From NCBI GenBank assembly GCA_965213905.1, contig OZ243922.1, positions 310,001 through 374,000 of the forward strand: a stretch of DNA of 64,000 nucleotides, read 5' to 3'. The position numbers and the translations under genes were made by a program. This document shows positions 24,995 through 32,766 of this stretch, in pieces (position 1 is the first letter of the stretch; each line of letters begins with the position of its first letter). This DNA comes from SIRX01 sp965213905 (GTDB taxonomy: Bacteria; Actinomycetota; Rubrobacteria; Rubrobacterales; Rubrobacteraceae). The notes beneath the pieces are model-generated. The model was not told where the DNA came from and ran no database searches. It saw only the letters and a program-made list of their open reading frames with translations.

Positions 24995-25417
24995 CTAGTA
25001 ACGAACGACCAGGACACCGCCGGCCAGGATCAAGAATATCCCCAAAACTTTCAGAACAGAGAGATCAGCCCCGGCCCCCAGAAGCCCGAGCCGGTCTAAT
25101 ACCAGGCCCACCACCAACTGCGTCCCGATAACGAGCGAAAGCGCCCAGGCGACCCCGCCCTGGCTCGCGGCTGTGGCTATCGAACCTACTATCACGGCCC
25201 CCAGCAGGCCGGAGACGAGGGCGTAAGAGACGGCCGGAAGGGTAACTTGCGGCTTTGCGAGGACCAACCAGATGGACAGCCCGACCAATCCGGTCGTGCC
25301 CCCCGAAACCGCCACGAGCAAGAAAGGTCCGGCCAGCCGCAGGGCGGCCGCGTTGAAGCTCGTTTGCAAAGCCACGGCCGCACCGGCCAACATCGCCAAA
25401 AGGACCGCCAGTTTCAA
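24995..25417 (-). CDS. DMT-superfamily transporter, half-size (DUF606/YdcZ type)
   Basis: The product is 140 aa with five hydrophobic helices: 'LAVLLAMLAGAAVALQTSFNAAL', 'FLLVAVSGGTTGLVGLSIWLVL', 'ALVSGLLGAVIVGSIATAA', 'LSLVIGTQLVVGLVLDRLG' and 'VLGIFLILAGGVLVVRY'. The 'GAVIVGSIATAAS' and 'GTQLVVGLVLDR' stretches match the DUF606/EamA-like family, whose short members dimerise. Substrate unknown. TTG 25417 lies behind TAGGGGG. Confidence 0.88.
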   Translation of the reverse strand: MKLAVLLAMLAGAAVALQTSFNAAALRLAGPFLLVAVSGGTTGLVGLSIWLVLAKPQVTLPAVSYALVSGLLGAVIVGSIATAASQGGVAWALSLVIGTQLVVGLVLDRLGLLGAGADLSVLKVLGIFLILAGGVLVVRY

Positions 25418-25444
25418 AACAACCCCCTAGAAAGTGTTTCCCGG

Positions 25445-25477
25445 GCGCCGGCCACAAAGCCGGCGCGCAAGATTATA
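25445..25477 (-). promoter_or_regulatory. -10 element and leader hairpin of the DMT transporter gene
   Basis: On the minus strand a perfect TATAAT (25472-25477) is followed by a strong 8-bp stem, GCGCCGGC/GCCGGCGC, at 25445-25466 with a 6-nt loop, then the ribosome binding site of the transporter gene. The hairpin would sit in the 5' leader. No good -35 is seen. Confidence 0.4.
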
Positions 25478-25546
25478 TAGCCGCGGAGCGTTAGTTTCCC
25501 CGATATTTCCCCAGGGTATACGTTAAGCTGTTGTTCGGCTAATTAC

Positions 25547-25560
25547 AGTGTTGGAACACT
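25547..25560. promoter_or_regulatory. Perfect palindrome before UPF0173 gene
   Basis: AGTGTT-GG-AACACT is a perfect 6-2-6 palindrome 18 nt before the ATG and immediately upstream of the GGAGG ribosome site. It could be an operator for a dimeric repressor. Which protein would bind is unknown. Confidence 0.35.
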
Positions 25561-25578
25561 AACGTATGGAGGCCCAAG

Positions 25579-26310
25579 ATGGAAGAAATGCTCGGCGGAA
25601 CCAGGATCACCTACCTGGGACACGCGACCTTTCGGCTTACGACCCCCGGTGACGAACGCATCCTTATAGACCCGTTTCTGACCAACAACCCCACAACGCC
25701 CGAAGATATGAAAGACCCGGGCGCGCTGGACACCATCCTCATTACCCACGGCCACTTCGACCACTTCGACGACGCCATAAACTTCGCCCAGGAAACGGGC
25801 GCGCAAACGGTCTCGAACTTCGAGATTTTCTCCTACCTGCAAAGCAAAGGCGTCGAGAACGCCGCCCCGCTCCAGAAGGGCGGCACGGCCCGGATAGGCG
25901 GCGTCAAGGTCACCGCCACCCACGCTTTCCATTCTTCGAGCATTGCCGAGGAAGACGGGACCATCGTCTACGGCGGCGAGCCGGTAGGTTTCGTCGTCGA
26001 GTTCGAGAGTGGCTTTAAGGTCTACCACGCGGGGGACACAGCCCTCTTCGGGGACATGCAGCTTATCGGGGAACTCTACAAGCCGGACCTGGCGATACTA
26101 CCGATCGGCGACCGGCTGGTCATGGGACCTTTTGAGGCGGCCCACGCGGCGAGGTTGCTGGGGGTCGGGCACGTAGTCCCGATTCACTACAGCACCGATG
26201 TTCTGCCGCTGTTTACCGGCACGCCGGAAGAGTTTCAGAAGCAAGTTTCGGAGGTTGCGCCCGACGTGGAGGTTCACGTTATGGAGCCGGGGGACGATCT
26301 GGCCTCGTAG
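25579..26310 (+). CDS. UPF0173 metal-dependent hydrolase (MBL fold)
   Basis: The 243-aa metallo-beta-lactamase fold protein has the zinc motif HGHFDH at 57-62, an early 'YLGHATFRL', 'HAFHSS', 'YHAGDTALFGDM' and the end motif 'VVPIHYST'. This is the UPF0173/UlaG-like group, with unknown cytoplasmic substrate. GGAGG precedes ATG 25579 by 6 nt. A strong bidirectional terminator follows. Confidence 0.93.
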   Translation: MEEMLGGTRITYLGHATFRLTTPGDERILIDPFLTNNPTTPEDMKDPGALDTILITHGHFDHFDDAINFAQETGAQTVSNFEIFSYLQSKGVENAAPLQKGGTARIGGVKVTATHAFHSSSIAEEDGTIVYGGEPVGFVVEFESGFKVYHAGDTALFGDMQLIGELYKPDLAILPIGDRLVMGPFEAAHAARLLGVGHVVPIHYSTDVLPLFTGTPEEFQKQVSEVAPDVEVHVMEPGDDLAS

Positions 26311-26359
26311 TACAGCCCCACCGCAGGGCTTGGTCTTTACCAGGCTTTACCAAGCGTGC

Positions 26360-26387
26360 AAAACCCCGGCTTTCGGGCCGGGGTTTT
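26360..26387. terminator. Bidirectional rho-independent terminator
   Basis: AAAACCCCGGC (26360-26370), loop TTTCGG, GCCGGGGTTTT (26377-26387). The GC stem is flanked by A-run and T-run, so it can terminate both the UPF0173 gene on the plus strand and the converging membrane-protein gene on the minus strand. Confidence 0.9.
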
Positions 26388-26395
26388 GTCGCGGG

Positions 26396-27043
26396 CTAGG
26401 CTTCGGCGGGTTTCCGGGCGGGTTCACCGTTCGAGGAGTCCGAACGGCCCCGTAAGATACCGATCACCGCCCCGATTCCCCCGAGAAACAGGGCGCGCAT
26501 AACGAGGTTGAAGAGGGAGCGGCCGAGGTCGTTCAGCGCCGGGGGTTGCAGCCCGGCTTCCACGGCTTCCGCGCTGGCGGGCGGCGGGAGGTCGTTTATC
26601 TCTTCCTGAGATTCCCCCCGCTCCTCGCGGCCCTCCCTAATATCCTGGCGCTCCTCGTTGAAGTACGAAGCTATCTCCGGGGCGGCTTGGCCGGCGTAAT
26701 CGCGTATGGGGCCGGCGAATACCGTGGCTTGCAGGGCCACGGTAAAAAATAGCGCCGCACCGACTATTACCGCCACGACGGTCGCGGCCAGCGTGCAGTC
26801 GCGCAGCAACTCCGAGCGATATGGAACCCCAGGCTCCCGCCACGTAGGCCTCACCCCGAGAGCAGCCGCAATAGCCAAAAACAATTGAACCGTTAGGGCT
26901 ATGATCCAACCAAAAGAATCCGTAACCGCCAATATCCAATCGGAGATGCCCTCCGGGTTCAGGTAGAGAAAGTGGAAGCTTATAACAACCGTTATGGACG
27001 CTGCTATAAGGCCGTAGATACCTCCTATTTTGAGTGGTCCCAA
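26396..27043 (-). CDS. Four-helix membrane protein of unknown function
   Basis: The product is 215 aa. Hydrophobic segments are at about 5-27, 43-62, 83-110 and 180-200. A charged Glu/Arg-rich loop ('FNEERQDIREGREERGESQEEIND') lies before the last helix and a polar tail follows it. The frame is open further upstream, but that part is not protein-like. TTG 27043 was chosen because TAGGAG lies 5 nt ahead and the hydrophobic sequence starts immediately after. No family recognised. Confidence 0.7.
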   Translation of the reverse strand: MGPLKIGGIYGLIAASITVVISFHFLYLNPEGISDWILAVTDSFGWIIALTVQLFLAIAAALGVRPTWREPGVPYRSELLRDCTLAATVVAVIVGAALFFTVALQATVFAGPIRDYAGQAAPEIASYFNEERQDIREGREERGESQEEINDLPPPASAEAVEAGLQPPALNDLGRSLFNLVMRALFLGGIGAVIGILRGRSDSSNGEPARKPAEA

Positions 27044-27172
27044 GCGTACTCCTACTCTCTGGTGGCGCCAGGAAACCAGAATACAACATTGCCGGAGACC
27101 ATATTGTGAGAGGTTTTTGAAGCCGAGACGGCCAACCCTCCGAGAGCCTCCCCAAGGGCTACCCTCCAAAGG

Positions 27173-27751
27173 CTACAGCCGGGAACGCAACCCTGCTCCG
27201 TGGCGTATTTTGTACCAGGCTAGGGCCCCGAACTCCCTAAATAGCTGGCTCCCCCGTGACCACGGCTTGCGCCACATCGGGCTGTTGTAGGCGGGCTCCG
27301 CGATGGCGACGAGGCCCAGTTTCCGGAATGCCCAGACTGTTCTTACGCAGTGTAGCGGGTCGGTAATTATCCGTACGGCCCCAATCTCCTGGTCGCGACA
27401 GATTTCCGTAACCAGCACCGCTGAGTCCCAGGTGTTTAGGGCTTTCTCTTCTAGCAACACGGCTTTATCCGGCACACCTTCACCGCTTAGGATGCCGAGC
27501 ATAAGCCCGGCTTCCGTCGGCGGGTACTCCCCCAGGCCTCCTGTTGGGACCAGTAGATTCACTACCCCTTTTTTGTAGAGCGCGGCCCCGTGCCGCGTGC
27601 GGGCCTCTAAAGCCGGGCTCGGCCTGCCCCCCGGCAAAACCTGCGCGCCCATTATTACCCCGGTACCCGGCGACTCTTTCAGGGAAGCCGAAGAAAGGGG
27701 AGCTTGCCCGCGGTACACCCGGATCAGGTCGAAAAAGTCTCCCAAGGTCAT
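27173..27751 (-). CDS. DUF218 (YdcF/ElyC-like) family protein
   Basis: The 192-aa protein contains the DUF218 pattern 'VIMGAQVLPGGRPSPALEARTRHGAALY', 'LLVPTGG', 'EEKALNTWDSAV' and 'VRIITDPLHCVR'. DUF218 proteins include ElyC, which acts in envelope polymer metabolism, but many are uncharacterised. No clear N-terminal membrane anchor is visible here. It follows mobA by 28 nt in the PrsW-mobA-DUF218 operon. Confidence 0.88.
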   Translation of the reverse strand: MTLGDFFDLIRVYRGQAPLSSASLKESPGTGVIMGAQVLPGGRPSPALEARTRHGAALYKKGVVNLLVPTGGLGEYPPTEAGLMLGILSGEGVPDKAVLLEEKALNTWDSAVLVTEICRDQEIGAVRIITDPLHCVRTVWAFRKLGLVAIAEPAYNSPMWRKPWSRGSQLFREFGALAWYKIRHGAGLRSRL

Positions 27752-27779
27752 ACGGGGTACTGTAGCCCAGCCGCCGATC

Positions 27780-28403
27780 CTACGTCTCGTTCAAACTGTT
27801 TCTCGCGCGGGCCAGATCCTCCGGCGAGTTTACGCTCATCAGGTAGAGCCCGGGGTCTCCGTGGACCGGCAACTCTTCTTCGACGTGCCGGACGCCTTCG
27901 AGGCTTTCCAAAAACTCGTGTACGGCGCTAACCCCCAGGTTCAAGGTGAAGCTTAGTTCGGTGAGTACCTCGCGCCGGTAGGCCGCGCAAAGCGGGTGTA
28001 GCCTTCCGGCGTATTTCGGCACGGCGGCCCTGGTGCCGTCCTCCACAAGGCTTTCCAACAAGAAAGTTACCAGGCTCTCGGGGATGAGCGGCATGTCACC
28101 CGCCGCGACGAATACCCGGTCGTTCCGGGCTTCGGAGATTCCGGCCTCCATACCGGCCAGTGGCCCACGCTTCCCGGGACGATAATCCCTGACGAGCTTC
28201 GCCGCAAAACCGTAATCCGCCACGGGTCCGGAGATCGCCATTAGCATCTCCTCGCATCGGTGTATTAGGGAGCCGTATGCCCTTTGTATAAGCGGCTTGC
28301 CCCCGACGTCCAGGCCGAGCTTGTCGCGGCCCATCCGGCGGCTAGACCCACCGGCCAGTATCAAACCAGAAGCCGGTGGCGGGATTGTTGGCGGAGCGTT
28401 CAA
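27780..28403 (-). CDS. mobA: Molybdenum cofactor guanylyltransferase (MobA-like NTP transferase)
   Basis: The 207-aa nucleotidyltransferase has the GTP-binding loop 'LILAGGSSRRMGRDKL', 'KRGPLAGMEAGI' and the metal site 'VAAGDMPLIP', followed by the 'LHPLCAAYRR' motif. MobA adds GMP to molybdopterin; the signature fits well, although related sugar or CTP transferases share it. TTG 28403 overlaps the TGA of the upstream PrsW gene (TTGA), so translation is coupled. No other moa/moe genes are in the window. Confidence 0.88.
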   Translation of the reverse strand: MNAPPTIPPPASGLILAGGSSRRMGRDKLGLDVGGKPLIQRAYGSLIHRCEEMLMAISGPVADYGFAAKLVRDYRPGKRGPLAGMEAGISEARNDRVFVAAGDMPLIPESLVTFLLESLVEDGTRAAVPKYAGRLHPLCAAYRREVLTELSFTLNLGVSAVHEFLESLEGVRHVEEELPVHGDPGLYLMSVNSPEDLARARNSLNET

Positions 28404-29389
28404 GATACCGAAGATGACACGGAGCCTTCCGAGGCCTTTATCCTTTCCCGCAACCGGCGCTCTCGAATCTCCTGTGAAGCGGCGCGGGTGCTGCGGGAGA
28501 GGCGTTTGGCGAAGGCGAGGTCAACGGCCGCCGCGTGAACCTTGCGCCGCCGACGCCAGGTTACCAGCCTGCCGGAGAAAATAAGCCGCAGGTAGTAGCC
28601 CGTGCGGCGGAAGTAGGTCGGTATTATCTCGTACTCTTCGCGGCTTATGGTGCCGTCCCGCACTTCGTCCCGGAGTTCATCCCGGATAATGCGCCGCTCG
28701 ACGCCGAGCCAGACTAGTATCAGCGCCACGTAGAGAGCCGTTACCGCGAAAAGCTCCACATACACCAGCACGCCCACGAGGCTTGCGGTGAGGTTGAAAA
28801 GTGAGTGCAACAACATGGCCCCCACGAGGCCGAGCAAGGGCAGCAGGACCTTGAGAAACCCCGAACGCACCCAGGGTATAAGGCCTATCCCGATGCCCGT
28901 AAGCGAGGCAAAAGCGGCGTGGGCAAAGCCTCCGAAAACCCGCCGGACGACGAACGTCTCGGGACCGGCGTTCACGTAGTACAGGATGTCCTCGGCGATT
29001 GCGAACCCGAAGCCCACCGCCGAGCCGTAGACGATCCCGTCCATGACCCCCGAGAACTCGATGGTTCCGCGTCTTTGGGCCATCGCGTAAGTGATGGCGA
29101 AAGTTATTAGCAGGGCGAGGCCCTTGGCGCTCTCCTCGATCACCGGCGCCCCCACCACGGCCGTTATGAGTCGCGTGGCCTGGTCGGTCGCGATGGTGCT
29201 GACGGTGTAGGCGAACAGTTGGTTGAAGACCAGCGCGATAACGACCGCCACCGTAAAACCCCAGACGAACACGGGTATTACGTAAAATAAAGACTCCCGT
29301 TCGTAGGCGTCCACCGCCCGGATAAAAAACACGTACAGGACCGCCTGGAGCGCGCCGACCCCGATTAGGACGGCGCTCAACTCCGGCAT
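28400..29389 (-). CDS. PrsW family intramembrane metalloprotease
   Basis: The product is 329 aa with about eight hydrophobic helices. It has the protease motifs 'APVIEESAKGLAL' (E85, E86, K89), 'VGFGFAIAEDILYY', 'GGFAHAAFASLTGIG' and 'LLHSLFNLTA', whose Glu and His residues form the metal site. A basic cytoplasmic tail follows. PrsW proteases cleave anti-sigma factors in the membrane; no such target is adjacent, so the substrate is unknown. First gene of the operon with mobA. Confidence 0.92.
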   Translation of the reverse strand: MPELSAVLIGVGALQAVLYVFFIRAVDAYERESLFYVIPVFVWGFTVAVVIALVFNQLFAYTVSTIATDQATRLITAVVGAPVIEESAKGLALLITFAITYAMAQRRGTIEFSGVMDGIVYGSAVGFGFAIAEDILYYVNAGPETFVVRRVFGGFAHAAFASLTGIGIGLIPWVRSGFLKVLLPLLGLVGAMLLHSLFNLTASLVGVLVYVELFAVTALYVALILVWLGVERRIIRDELRDEVRDGTISREEYEIIPTYFRRTGYYLRLIFSGRLVTWRRRRKVHAAAVDLAFAKRLSRSTRAASQEIRERRLRERIKASEGSVSSSVS

Positions 29390-29476
29390 CTGAACCTATA
29401 AAGAAACATATACGGAATTTTATACCCGGTCCCGGTAACTTGGTAAAATAGCTTCGAGCTATACGGATGGAGGGCT

Positions 29477-29971
29477 GTGGACTATAGTCCGGACAACGAG
29501 AGTTCCATAGCGGGCGCACTATCGAACCTGACCCACGGGGTCTACGTGCTCGCGACCCGCCGCGGCCAACAAACCAGCACCATGACGGCTTCGTGGGTAG
29601 CGAAGGGCTCGGGACGCCCCCCGTGCGTGGTGGTAGCCGTCCGCGAGGATCGCTACACCCACAACCTCATCATGGAGACCACGACCTTCGCCCTGAGCAT
29701 CCTGCGGGACGACCAGGTAAACGTGGCGGCGCACTTTAGCGACACCAGCAGCGAGTACGAAGACAAGCTCCGCGGCATCCCCTACGGCCTGACCCCCGGC
29801 GGTTCGCCCCACCTGCTCGACTGCATCGCCTACATAGATTGCAAGGTCCTCGACACCATACGAGCCGGGGACCACACGCTCATCGTGGGCGAAGTCACCG
29901 CCGGAGAGCCCCTGGGCGACGGATACCCGCTACTCTATGACCCCACCGAGTACGAAGGCGCACTCCGGTAG
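29477..29971 (+). CDS. Flavin reductase family protein
   Basis: The 164-aa FMN-binding split-barrel protein has 'LTHGVYVLATRRGQQTSTMTASWVAKGSGRPPCVVVAV', 'FALSILRDDQVNVAAHFSD' and 'HTLIVGEV', which match the flavin reductase-like domain. These proteins supply reduced flavin to monooxygenases or act as diflavin oxidases. The GTG start is preceded by GGAGGG at an unusually short 2-nt spacing. Its stop is followed at once by the RidA gene. Confidence 0.9.
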   Translation: MDYSPDNESSIAGALSNLTHGVYVLATRRGQQTSTMTASWVAKGSGRPPCVVVAVREDRYTHNLIMETTTFALSILRDDQVNVAAHFSDTSSEYEDKLRGIPYGLTPGGSPHLLDCIAYIDCKVLDTIRAGDHTLIVGEVTAGEPLGDGYPLLYDPTEYEGALR

Positions 29972-30469
29972 ATGACCGGCCCCACCTCGCGGCTACGAGA
30001 ACTCGGCTACGAACTTCCGGAAGTCCCCCGCCCGGCCGGCTCTTACGTCCCCGCAACGCGCACGGGAGCCCTGATCTTCACCGCCGGCCAACTACCTTTC
30101 CTGAAAGGGTCCCTGGCGTACACGGGAAAGGTAGAAGAAGACGTTGGCGTCGAAGACGCGCAAAGGGCGGCCCGACTTTGCGCCTTGAACGCCCTGGCCG
30201 CCGCGGCATCCGAAGCAGGGGGCCTCGACGGCATTGCGAAGATTATTAAGGTGACCGGCTACGTGGCCTCTTCGCCGGGGTTTAACGGGCAACCGGAGGT
30301 GCTAAACGGCGCCTCGGACTTTATCGGCGAAGTTTTCGGGGAGGCCGGGCTCCATTCCCGCTCCGCCGTGGGCGTGGCGGAGTTACCCCTGAATGCGGCG
30401 GTCGAGGTGGAGATCGTCGTGGATGGAGCTAGAAGGCTAAGGCCTCACCGGGGGCACGTAGACCTCTGA
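29972..30469 (+). CDS. RidA/YjgF family protein
   Basis: The product is 165 aa. Signatures are 'GALIFTAGQLPF', 'RLCALNALAAAASEAGGL' and the C-terminal active-site stretch 'HSRSAVGVAELPLNAAVEVEIVV', where the conserved Arg binds 2-imino acids. Family members deaminate reactive enamine/imine intermediates. It starts at the base after the flavin reductase stop. Its last 33 bp overlap the end of the converging VanW gene. Confidence 0.92.
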   Translation: MTGPTSRLRELGYELPEVPRPAGSYVPATRTGALIFTAGQLPFLKGSLAYTGKVEEDVGVEDAQRAARLCALNALAAAASEAGGLDGIAKIIKVTGYVASSPGFNGQPEVLNGASDFIGEVFGEAGLHSRSAVGVAELPLNAAVEVEIVVDGARRLRPHRGHVDL

Positions 30470-32206
30470 CGGCTTGATGGTCTTGCCCTTGTCGTCTATT
30501 AGCGGGTAGTACACGTCGGTGTGTAACTCGCCGTCGTACACCACCTCGCCGTTCTTCTCTACGGTCTGGTAGGTGACCCACTTGGAGGCGTCCGCCCCCT
30601 TGTACAGCGGTTTGGAGTCCATCGAAACCTCGACGCCGTTTGGTTTGCCGTAGATGTCGGCGTAGACGTGGCCGTCTCCGGAAACGTACTGCTGGAGCAG
30701 GAGGTAACCGTCGGTGGTGTTCTCGAACTTCATGTCCAGCTCGCCGTTTCCGTAGGCGTCCCCAAACCAGACTGTCGCGTCCATGCCCGGGCGGATGTAG
30801 GGCAACTGGGCCGCGTGGGGCGAACGTTCTACCACGTCCAGGCCGGCGAAGTTGGCCGCCATGTAGAGCGTAGAAGTTACCTGGCAGAGCCCGCCGCCGT
30901 CGGCCTTTACTTCTTCGCCGTCCACGATGACTTTGGTGGAGTTGTAGTCCAGTCCGGCCACGTGGTCGTTCATCGAGAAGATCTCCCCCGGGGCCACCAG
31001 GGTACCGTTTACCTCTTTTGAGGCTATTTGAAGGTTCTCCTTGCGATCCTGGCCCGGGTCCGGCACGATGCCGTAGTTGGTCCTATAATTTCCCAACAGC
31101 TCGGTCGGCATCTGGGCTTCGGCTTCGGCGGTCGTGAGCTCCGGCTCCGTGGTAATCACCGGCACCTGATACTCCCTCTTCCCCTCGAAGATTCCGGCTT
31201 GGATCTCATCTAGCAACTTCTTGTTTTCTATGTTTTTACCGGTCTGTCCCGGCACCACGGAAATTTGTGAACCCGCCAAGTCATAGCTGGCCTCTTGGGC
31301 TTTTACGTTGAGTGAATCGTACATGCCGGATAGACGATTTTTTAGCTGTCCCCGGCCCGCGTTTACTTGCAACTCTCCTTGCCGCTGCTCTACTTTGAGG
31401 ACGGAACCTATGTCGGCCGGCGAGAGCGTCCACTGCTGACCCTCCGCTTTGAGGACGACCTGGCCGGAGGTGGCTTCGCCGGCCTTCTCCGCGGCTTTTT
31501 CCGCCTCTTCGGTGGTGATCTCGGGTTTTAACGTGTCCCCTGCTATTTTTACGTCACCCGTCATGTCTTCGACGGAGTTGTTGACGTTCTCCGTCGTGGC
31601 GGCGACGTTCAGCTTGTAGCCCTCGTTGGATTCTGAAGGCCGGACCTCGGAACCGACGATCTCTACCCCGGCCTCCGTTGGCTGTTCGTTTAGACGTCCT
31701 GCGAGGTTTTCGACTTTTACTCTGGCGACCTCCGGTTGGTAGTCCACCTCCGGCTCGACTTGTACGGAACCGTACACGCCCCGGGCACGCTCCGAGAGAC
31801 GATCCAGTATGGAGCCGCTGCGGCCGACGGAATACGCCTCGTCAACCGTCGCGGCCACGTCGAAGTTTACCCCCATCTCGTCGGCGGTGAACTCGAAGCT
31901 CTCGGGGCCGGTAAACTCGAACTCTTTCAAGGACCCCGTGGTGCGGTCTTCGACGGCCTCCCGCGCTTCGGCGGGCGTTTTGCCCCCGAGCGACACGGTC
32001 CCGACCTCGACCCCCCAGTAAACCTTCCCGGCGTTCAGCCCGTAGTCAACCGCCACTAACACGGCGATCACCGCACAGATAATGACTATCGGACCGGCCA
32101 TCCGCCAACCAAGTCCCCGCCGGTTCTTCCTGCCGGAAGATCTACCTTCCAGCAAATCCCGTATATCGTCGTCTTTCGAAGATTTTTTAAGGTTTTTGAG
32201 GTTCAA
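30437..32206 (-). CDS. VanW family envelope protein with peptidoglycan-binding-like repeats
   Basis: The 589-aa protein has a Ser/Lys-rich cytoplasmic start and a membrane anchor at about 36-55 ('MAGPIVIICAVIAVLVAVDYGL'). Two PG_binding_4-like domains at about 65-300 follow ('GGKTPAEAREAVEDR', 'EMGVNFDVAATVDEAYSVGR'). A VanW domain occurs at about 370-500 ('NLQIASKEVNGTLVAPGEIFSMN', 'DGGGLCQVTSTLYMAANFAGL'), and the tail is beta-rich. It is probably exposed on the outside and acts on the cell wall; VanW function itself is not established. TTG 32206 has GGAGGAACGGAAG upstream. Confidence 0.9.
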   Translation of the reverse strand: MNLKNLKKSSKDDDIRDLLEGRSSGRKNRRGLGWRMAGPIVIICAVIAVLVAVDYGLNAGKVYWGVEVGTVSLGGKTPAEAREAVEDRTTGSLKEFEFTGPESFEFTADEMGVNFDVAATVDEAYSVGRSGSILDRLSERARGVYGSVQVEPEVDYQPEVARVKVENLAGRLNEQPTEAGVEIVGSEVRPSESNEGYKLNVAATTENVNNSVEDMTGDVKIAGDTLKPEITTEEAEKAAEKAGEATSGQVVLKAEGQQWTLSPADIGSVLKVEQRQGELQVNAGRGQLKNRLSGMYDSLNVKAQEASYDLAGSQISVVPGQTGKNIENKKLLDEIQAGIFEGKREYQVPVITTEPELTTAEAEAQMPTELLGNYRTNYGIVPDPGQDRKENLQIASKEVNGTLVAPGEIFSMNDHVAGLDYNSTKVIVDGEEVKADGGGLCQVTSTLYMAANFAGLDVVERSPHAAQLPYIRPGMDATVWFGDAYGNGELDMKFENTTDGYLLLQQYVSGDGHVYADIYGKPNGVEVSMDSKPLYKGADASKWVTYQTVEKNGEVVYDGELHTDVYYPLIDDKGKTIKPSEVYVPPVRP

Positions 32207-32511
32207 ATTCTTCCGTTCCTCCGCAGGTCAACGGCGCGTACACCGACAACAACTAGAAACCCGACTCTCTCAAAGAGCCGCTCCCAAACCTAGAAGCTAA
32301 CATGCTTTGGGAAACCGCGCCAACCTCGGGGTGGAAGATCCCTATCCTTAAACTTATACTTGAAAATTACCCTGACCGTAAGTTTATGTTTATCCTTTGT
32401 ACGGGTGTCATATGTATGGGATGGCGCACGGCCAACTTTTCGGGGTGTGGGTTATAATTTTGTTTCTGGTAGACGCGAATAGCACGTTTCGTATTCGAGA
32501 AAGGTAGTGAA
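32207..32511 (+). promoter_or_regulatory. AT-rich divergent regulatory region with TATAAT and inverted repeat
   Basis: No gene is seen in this 305-bp gap between vanW-like and glutaredoxin genes. It holds an inverted repeat TAAACTTA (32349-32356)/TAAGTTTA (32379-32386) with a 22-nt spacer, and a perfect -10 TATAAT at 32453-32458, placing a start site about 50 nt before the glutaredoxin TTG. The central 100 bp are much more AT-rich than the surroundings. Confidence 0.45.
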
Positions 32512-32763
32512 TTGGAAGCCACCCGAGAGAATGCCGGGCACATCAAGCTGTATACGGGCAACTACTGTCCTTACTGCCGCCGGGTAGCAAAGGAGCTAGA
32601 CCGGCTAAACCTGGAGTACGAGTCGGTAAACGCGGACTCGGACGGCCGGACGGAAGTAATAGAGCTCTCCGGGCAACGGGCGATACCGATAATGACTATC
32701 GGCGAGGAAGTTTTGGTGGATTCGACCCACATAATCCGGGAACTCCGGCGTCGCTACGCCTGA
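32512..32763 (+). CDS. Glutaredoxin-like protein
   Basis: The 83-aa thioredoxin-fold protein has the dithiol active site CPYC at 19-22, the 'AIPIM' cis-Pro strand and a 'DSTHIIRELRRRY' C-terminal helix. It belongs to the small glutaredoxins/mycoredoxin-like group that reduces disulfides or mixed thiols in the cytoplasm. TTG 32512 is preceded by GAGAAAGG. Partner thiol unknown. Confidence 0.92.
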   Translation: MEATRENAGHIKLYTGNYCPYCRRVAKELDRLNLEYESVNADSDGRTEVIELSGQRAIPIMTIGEEVLVDSTHIIRELRRRYA

Positions 32764-32766
32764 TCC

